A stretch of DNA of 46,792 nt from Pseudomonas chlororaphis. Lineage in GTDB: Bacteria; Pseudomonadota; Gammaproteobacteria; Pseudomonadales; Pseudomonadaceae. The stretch lies in the NCBI RefSeq assembly GCF_000783395.1, contig NZ_JSFK01000030.1, positions 1 through 46,792 of the forward strand, read 5' to 3'. Shown here in pieces: positions 43,572 to 46,792 of this stretch; position 1 is the stretch's first letter, and every line of letters starts with the position of its first letter. The position numbers and the translations under genes were made by a program. The notes under the pieces were generated by a model. That model was given only the letters and a program-made list of their open reading frames with translations, was not told the DNA's origin and ran no database searches.

Positions 43572-44422
43572 GCCCGACCTTCGAAGAAGTGCGCCTGAGC
43601 CTGCCGCATATCGAGTTGGCTGCGCATTTGTTCGGCCCCGAAGACGGTCTGCCGGTGATCGCCCTGCATGGCTGGCTCGACAACGCCAACAGCTTTGCCC
43701 GTCTGGCACCCAAGCTCAAAGGCTTGCGCATCATCGCGCTGGACATGGCCGGGCACGGGCATTCCGGGCATCGGCCGAACGGCGCCGGCTATGCGCTGTG
43801 GGATTACGCCCATGACGTGCTGCAAGTCGCCGAACAACTGGGCTGGAAGCGTTTCGGCCTGCTCGGGCATTCGATGGGCGCCATCGTTTCCATGGTGCTG
43901 GCAGGTTCGCTGCCGGAACGCATCAGCCATCTGGCGCTGATCGACGGCGTCATTCCTCCTACAGACAAAGGCGAAAATGCGGCCGAGCGCATGGGCATGG
44001 CCCTGCAAGCGCAACTGGATCTGCGCGAGAAGCGCAAACCGGTCTACAACACCCTCGATCGTGCGATCGAAGCGCGCATGAAAGGTCTGGTAGCTGTCAG
44101 TCGTGAGGCGGCTGAATTGTTGGCCCAGCGCGGCTTGATGCCGGTGCCTGGCGGTTACACCTGGCGCACCGACAATCGCCTGACCCTGCCGTCGCCGCTG
44201 CGCCTGACCCAGGAACAGGCGATGGCTTTTGCGCTGCGGGTCAGTTGTCCGGCGCATCTGGTGGTCGCGGCTGACGGCATGCTGGCCAAACATCCCGAGT
44301 TGCTGGAGCGTCTACCCTTTAGCCGGGAACAGTTGGCGGGCGGGCACCATTTGCACCTGAACGATGAGGCCGGGGCGAACCTTGTCGCAGACTGTTTCAA
44401 TCGGTTCTTCGCCATTCCTTGA
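43568..44422 (+). CDS. Alpha/beta hydrolase (second of pair)
   Basis: A 284-residue alpha/beta hydrolase. LHGWLDNANSFARLAP supplies the oxyanion region, GLLGHSMGAIVSM the nucleophile Ser102, and AGGHHLHLND the catalytic His; the Asp is probably in VVAADGML. The ATG at 43568 overlaps the preceding stop as ATGA; a TTG six bases earlier is less likely. The LHGWLDN opening resembles MEST/epoxide-hydrolase-like esterases. The substrate is unknown. Confidence 0.88.
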   Translation: MSPTFEEVRLSLPHIELAAHLFGPEDGLPVIALHGWLDNANSFARLAPKLKGLRIIALDMAGHGHSGHRPNGAGYALWDYAHDVLQVAEQLGWKRFGLLGHSMGAIVSMVLAGSLPERISHLALIDGVIPPTDKGENAAERMGMALQAQLDLREKRKPVYNTLDRAIEARMKGLVAVSREAAELLAQRGLMPVPGGYTWRTDNRLTLPSPLRLTQEQAMAFALRVSCPAHLVVAADGMLAKHPELLERLPFSREQLAGGHHLHLNDEAGANLVADCFNRFFAIP

Positions 44423-44475
44423 CTTGCTGCGGGCAACTGTCGAGGCTGGTCGGGTTGAAATGGGAGACAACCACG

Positions 44476-44529
44476 ATGGATTTCTACACCGCTGCGACCT
44501 CGAATCATCCAGCATTGCCGATCCGATGA
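44476..44529 (+). CDS. Short coupled ORF (17 codons) before the DUF4892 gene
   Basis: The frame encodes MDFYTAATSNHPALPIR and stops at TGA, which overlaps the ATG of the DUF4892 gene as ATGA. GGGAG lies nine bases before its ATG, whereas the DUF4892 start has no ribosome site of its own. This points to translational coupling through a leader ORF. It has no run of regulatory codons typical of an attenuator. No function is assigned to the peptide. Confidence 0.5.
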   Translation: MDFYTAATSNHPALPIR

Positions 44530-45344
44530 GCCTGACTATGCGGTCACTCAGTCTGTTGGCGCTGTGCTGTTTCAGTACCGTTTCGTTCGCCGCCGATGTG
44601 CCGGGCAGTCAGGATCTGCAGATCGTGCCGCGACTGGCCGATGCACAGATCGTCGACTATCGCCCTCCGGTCGAGCTGGAACGCATCTATCCGCTGGGCT
44701 CGATCCGCAAGATCAGCGGGCAACTGCGCTTCGACGGCCAGGTCACCGCCCGTGGCCAGACCACCTCCGTCACTTACGAGCTACCCCCCGAACATTCCGC
44801 CACCGAAGCCTTTACCGCTGCTCGCGAAGCCCTGCAAAAACAGGACGCCGAGTTGCTGTTCTGGTGTCAGGCCCGTGATTGCGGCGAAAGCAGCCTGTGG
44901 GCCAACGAGGTGTTCGGAAACGCCAAATTGTATGGTGCCGACGAGCAACAGGCTTACCTGCTGTTGAGACTGGCGGCACCGCGTGACAACACGCTGGTGG
45001 CGCTTTACAGCATCACCCGCGGCAATCGCAAAGCCTATCTGCATGTCGAACAGTTCGAGGCACTGGCACCGCTGGGTGAGTTGCTGCCGACTTCGGCAAC
45101 CTTGTTGCGTCAGCTCAAAAGCACCGGTGAGCTGGACTTTCCTGATCGCGTGAATGAGCCGGATGACACTTGGCTGCGGCTGATTTCCCGAGGTCTTAAC
45201 CTCGACACGACGTTGCGGGTGACGGTGTCCGGGCCCAAGGCCGAGGCCTGGCGTCAGGCGCTGATCAATCAGGGTGTGCGCGCGGCACGCATGGAAACCG
45301 GCAGTGTCGAAGGCTCTGGCCTGCGCATCGATCTGTTGCGTTAA
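44526..45344 (+). CDS. DUF4892 family periplasmic protein
   Basis: A 272-residue exported protein with a signal peptide (MRSLSLLALCCFSTVSFAAD). The mature chain fits DUF4892: VPGSQDLQIVPRLADAQIVDYRPPVELERIYPLGSIRKISG near the start, then LLFWCQARDCGESSLWANEVFG, and a C-terminal LRVTVSGPKAEAWRQALINQGV domain reminiscent of OmpA-like or peptidoglycan-associated folds. I chose the ATG at 44526 because it overlaps the stop of a short ORF with a good ribosome site; the ATG at 44538 is the alternative. Function is unknown. Confidence 0.82.
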   Translation: MSLTMRSLSLLALCCFSTVSFAADVPGSQDLQIVPRLADAQIVDYRPPVELERIYPLGSIRKISGQLRFDGQVTARGQTTSVTYELPPEHSATEAFTAAREALQKQDAELLFWCQARDCGESSLWANEVFGNAKLYGADEQQAYLLLRLAAPRDNTLVALYSITRGNRKAYLHVEQFEALAPLGELLPTSATLLRQLKSTGELDFPDRVNEPDDTWLRLISRGLNLDTTLRVTVSGPKAEAWRQALINQGVRAARMETGSVEGSGLRIDLLR

Positions 45345-45352
45345 GCTGTTTC

Positions 45353-45379
45353 AGGCGAGCACGCGCGGCGTGTTCGCCT
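45353..45379 (+). terminator. Hairpin between the DUF4892 gene and the AI-2E family gene
   Basis: AGGCGAGCACGC pairs with GCGTGTTCGCCT around GCG with one G-T pair. The following sequence (ACTCTTTGCC) is only weakly T-rich, so termination may be partial. Confidence 0.6.
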
Positions 45380-45413
45380 ACTCTTTGCCTGACTGACTTT
45401 TTCGAGACTCTAC

Positions 45414-46466
45414 ATGCTCAATAACGATCGCCTGCTGGTGCAGATCCTGCTGCTGGTGTTGTTTGGGGCCAGCCTGTGGGTGATGGCGCCGTTCTGGTCG
45501 GCGCTGTTCTGGGGTGCGGTGCTGGCGTTTGCCAGTTGGCCGCTGATGCGCCTGTTGACCCGCTGGCTCAATGGCCGGGAATCGCTGGCTGCGGCGATTC
45601 TGACACTGGGCTGGATGCTGCTGGTGGCGGCGCCGCTGGTGTGGCTGGGGTTCAACCTGGCCGATCATGTGCGCGATGCCACGGCGTTCATCAAGGATGT
45701 GCAGGTCGACGGTCTGCCGGAAGCGCCGGCCTGGCTGGGGGCTGTGCCGTTTGTTGGTGAACGGCTGGTGGGACTGTGGGACAGCATCGATCAGCAAGGT
45801 GCGGCGCTGATGGTCTCGGTCAAACCGTATCTGGGGCAGGTCGGCAACTGGCTGCTGGCGCGCAGTGCGCAGATTGGCGGCGGGATTCTCGAGCTGACGT
45901 TGAGCATTGTCTTTGTGTTCTTTTTTTATCGTGACGGGCCACGGTTGGCGGCTTTTGTGCACAGTTTGCTGGAGCGCTTGATCGGTGATCGCGCGGGCTA
46001 TTACATCGAGCTGGTCGCCGGGACTGTGCAGCGCGTGGTCAACGGGGTGATCGGGACGGCCGCGGCGCAGGCGGTTCTGGCGTTGATCGGGTTTTTGATT
46101 GCCGGGGTGCCGGGGGCGCTGGTGCTCGGGATTGTCACCTTCCTGTTGAGTCTGATTCCGATGGGGCCGCCGTTGGTGTGGGTGCCGGCCACGGCCTGGC
46201 TGGCGTGGAAGGGTGAGTATGGGATGGCGGTGTTTCTCGGGATCTGGGGGACGTTCATCATCAGTGGCGTGGACAACGTGCTCAAGCCGTACCTGATCAG
46301 TCGCGGGGGGAATTTGCCGCTGGTGATTGTGTTGCTTGGGGTGTTTGGCGGGTTGATTGCGTTTGGGTTTATCGGGTTGTTTATCGGGCCTACGTTGTTG
46401 GCGGTGGCTTATAGTTTGTTGACAGATTGGAGTAAGAGTCAGGGGCGGGTTGAGGAGCGGCGCTGA
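45414..46466 (+). CDS. AI-2E family permease (YdiK/PerM-like)
   Basis: A 350-residue inner-membrane protein with about seven or eight helices. PFWSALFWGAVLAFASWPLMRLL at the N-terminus and the C-terminal FIISGVDNVLKPYLISRGGNLPLVIVLLGVFGGLIAFGFIGLFIGPTLLA-type region are hallmarks of the AI-2E exporter family (PF01594). The closest named member is E. coli YdiK. The family's proposed substrates include autoinducer-2 and ions, but most members, including this one, lack a proven substrate. The ATG at 45414 follows GAGACTCTAC. Confidence 0.9.
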   Translation: MLNNDRLLVQILLLVLFGASLWVMAPFWSALFWGAVLAFASWPLMRLLTRWLNGRESLAAAILTLGWMLLVAAPLVWLGFNLADHVRDATAFIKDVQVDGLPEAPAWLGAVPFVGERLVGLWDSIDQQGAALMVSVKPYLGQVGNWLLARSAQIGGGILELTLSIVFVFFFYRDGPRLAAFVHSLLERLIGDRAGYYIELVAGTVQRVVNGVIGTAAAQAVLALIGFLIAGVPGALVLGIVTFLLSLIPMGPPLVWVPATAWLAWKGEYGMAVFLGIWGTFIISGVDNVLKPYLISRGGNLPLVIVLLGVFGGLIAFGFIGLFIGPTLLAVAYSLLTDWSKSQGRVEERR

Positions 46467-46792
46467 TTTTTGTGGGCATATCCATTGCTGCGGTAACGGC
46501 TGCTTAGGGTTCCGCCCTGACGGCGGGTCACTTTTGACAAACGCCTCAAAAGTAACCAAAAAGGCTTGCTCCTGCGTGCGGCCCGCTCGCTGGGGCTCGG
46601 GGTTCCTTCGCTCCGGGATCGATCCGGGCGCAGCGTCTCCGGTTTGCTTCGCTGCACCTACTCCCGCTGTGTTTGGCTGCGCCAAACGGTCGCTGCGCTC
46701 CCACGCCCGGATCAATCCCTCCACTCAGCCTTCCGACGTCGCCGGTGGATCAAGATCAAGAGCAGGCGAGCTGACACTCGGCCTATTGAGTG
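46467..46792. repeat. Intergenic dispersed-repeat region
   Basis: This 326-bp stretch to the window edge holds no gene I can support. It contains CTTTTGACAAACGCCTCAAAAG with AAAAGTAACCAAAAAGG next to it (about 46528-46564). I recall these as part of a frequent Pseudomonas intergenic repeat, here with the usual downstream blocks rich in GGGGCTCGGGG and CGCTGCGCTCCC. A minus-strand open frame across it is low in plausibility. Confidence 0.6.

Overview
The window is chromosomal DNA from a Pseudomonas of the fluorescens type. OprH-PhoP-PhoQ, GacS (917 residues, with its phosphorelay residues at 294, 717 and 863), DctA, LdhA, CysM, RlmD, RelA, FabA/FabB and GpsA all read as close Pseudomonas orthologues. 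The intergenic regions carry the GTGGGAG-type REP doublets typical of this group. There is no tRNA or rRNA gene, no transposase, no phage gene and no CRISPR array. Both edges cut into intergenic repeat-like sequence.

Layout. 1-5000: a secreted dienelactone hydrolase, divergent from the oprH-phoP-phoQ operon (Mg2+/polycation response), then an AraC-type regulator. 5000-6620: dctA for C4-dicarboxylate uptake, with a sigma-54 promoter and two palindromic upstream sites. 6700-11220: a CaiB/BaiF-family protein of the racemase type, SprT, a Yip1-like membrane protein, TtcA, and a divergent Tag-like glycosylase. 11226-15960: an arsC-wrbA-DUF2069 operon, a TlpA-like lipoprotein, a 313-bp repeat element with internal 31-bp tandem repeats, a META lipoprotein with a small CxxC protein, a zinc-ribbon membrane protein, and ldhA. 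16040-21150: gacS, then the two-component pair pirR-pirS. 21400-27610: cysM-rlmD, relA, mazG and a DUF2058 gene. 27620-30000: a small conserved-looking ORF and the fabA-fabB operon for unsaturated fatty acid synthesis.

30199-35157 is a tightly coupled three-gene operon: TonB-dependent receptor, periplasmic substrate-binding protein, hybrid sensor kinase. The kinase sits where I recall P. aeruginosa PA1611 (a RetS partner) relative to fabA and gpsA. 35354-39500 holds gpsA, DUF4389, sixA, and an acyl-CoA synthetase plus hotdog thioesterase pair behind a perfect 24-bp palindrome. 39534-42551 is the one clearly accessory gene, an orphan TccC/Rhs-type protein with an unrecognised C-terminal domain. 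42764-46466 holds two overlapping alpha/beta hydrolase genes, a DUF4892 protein behind a coupled 17-codon ORF, and an AI-2E-family permease.

Themes. Four sensor kinases (PhoQ, GacS, PirS and the PA1611-like kinase) lie within 30 kb, two of them tied to the Gac/Rsm lifestyle switch. Most operons are tightly packed with ATGA, GTGA or TGATG overlaps. The most interesting signals are the receptor-binding protein-kinase operon, the dctA control region, a four-copy 11-bp-phased PhoP box array, the orphan Rhs protein, REP doublets in two opposite topologies (one supplying the C-terminus of PirS), and the tandem-repeat element at 13200-13512. Locus names from P. aeruginosa are from memory, and no database search was possible.
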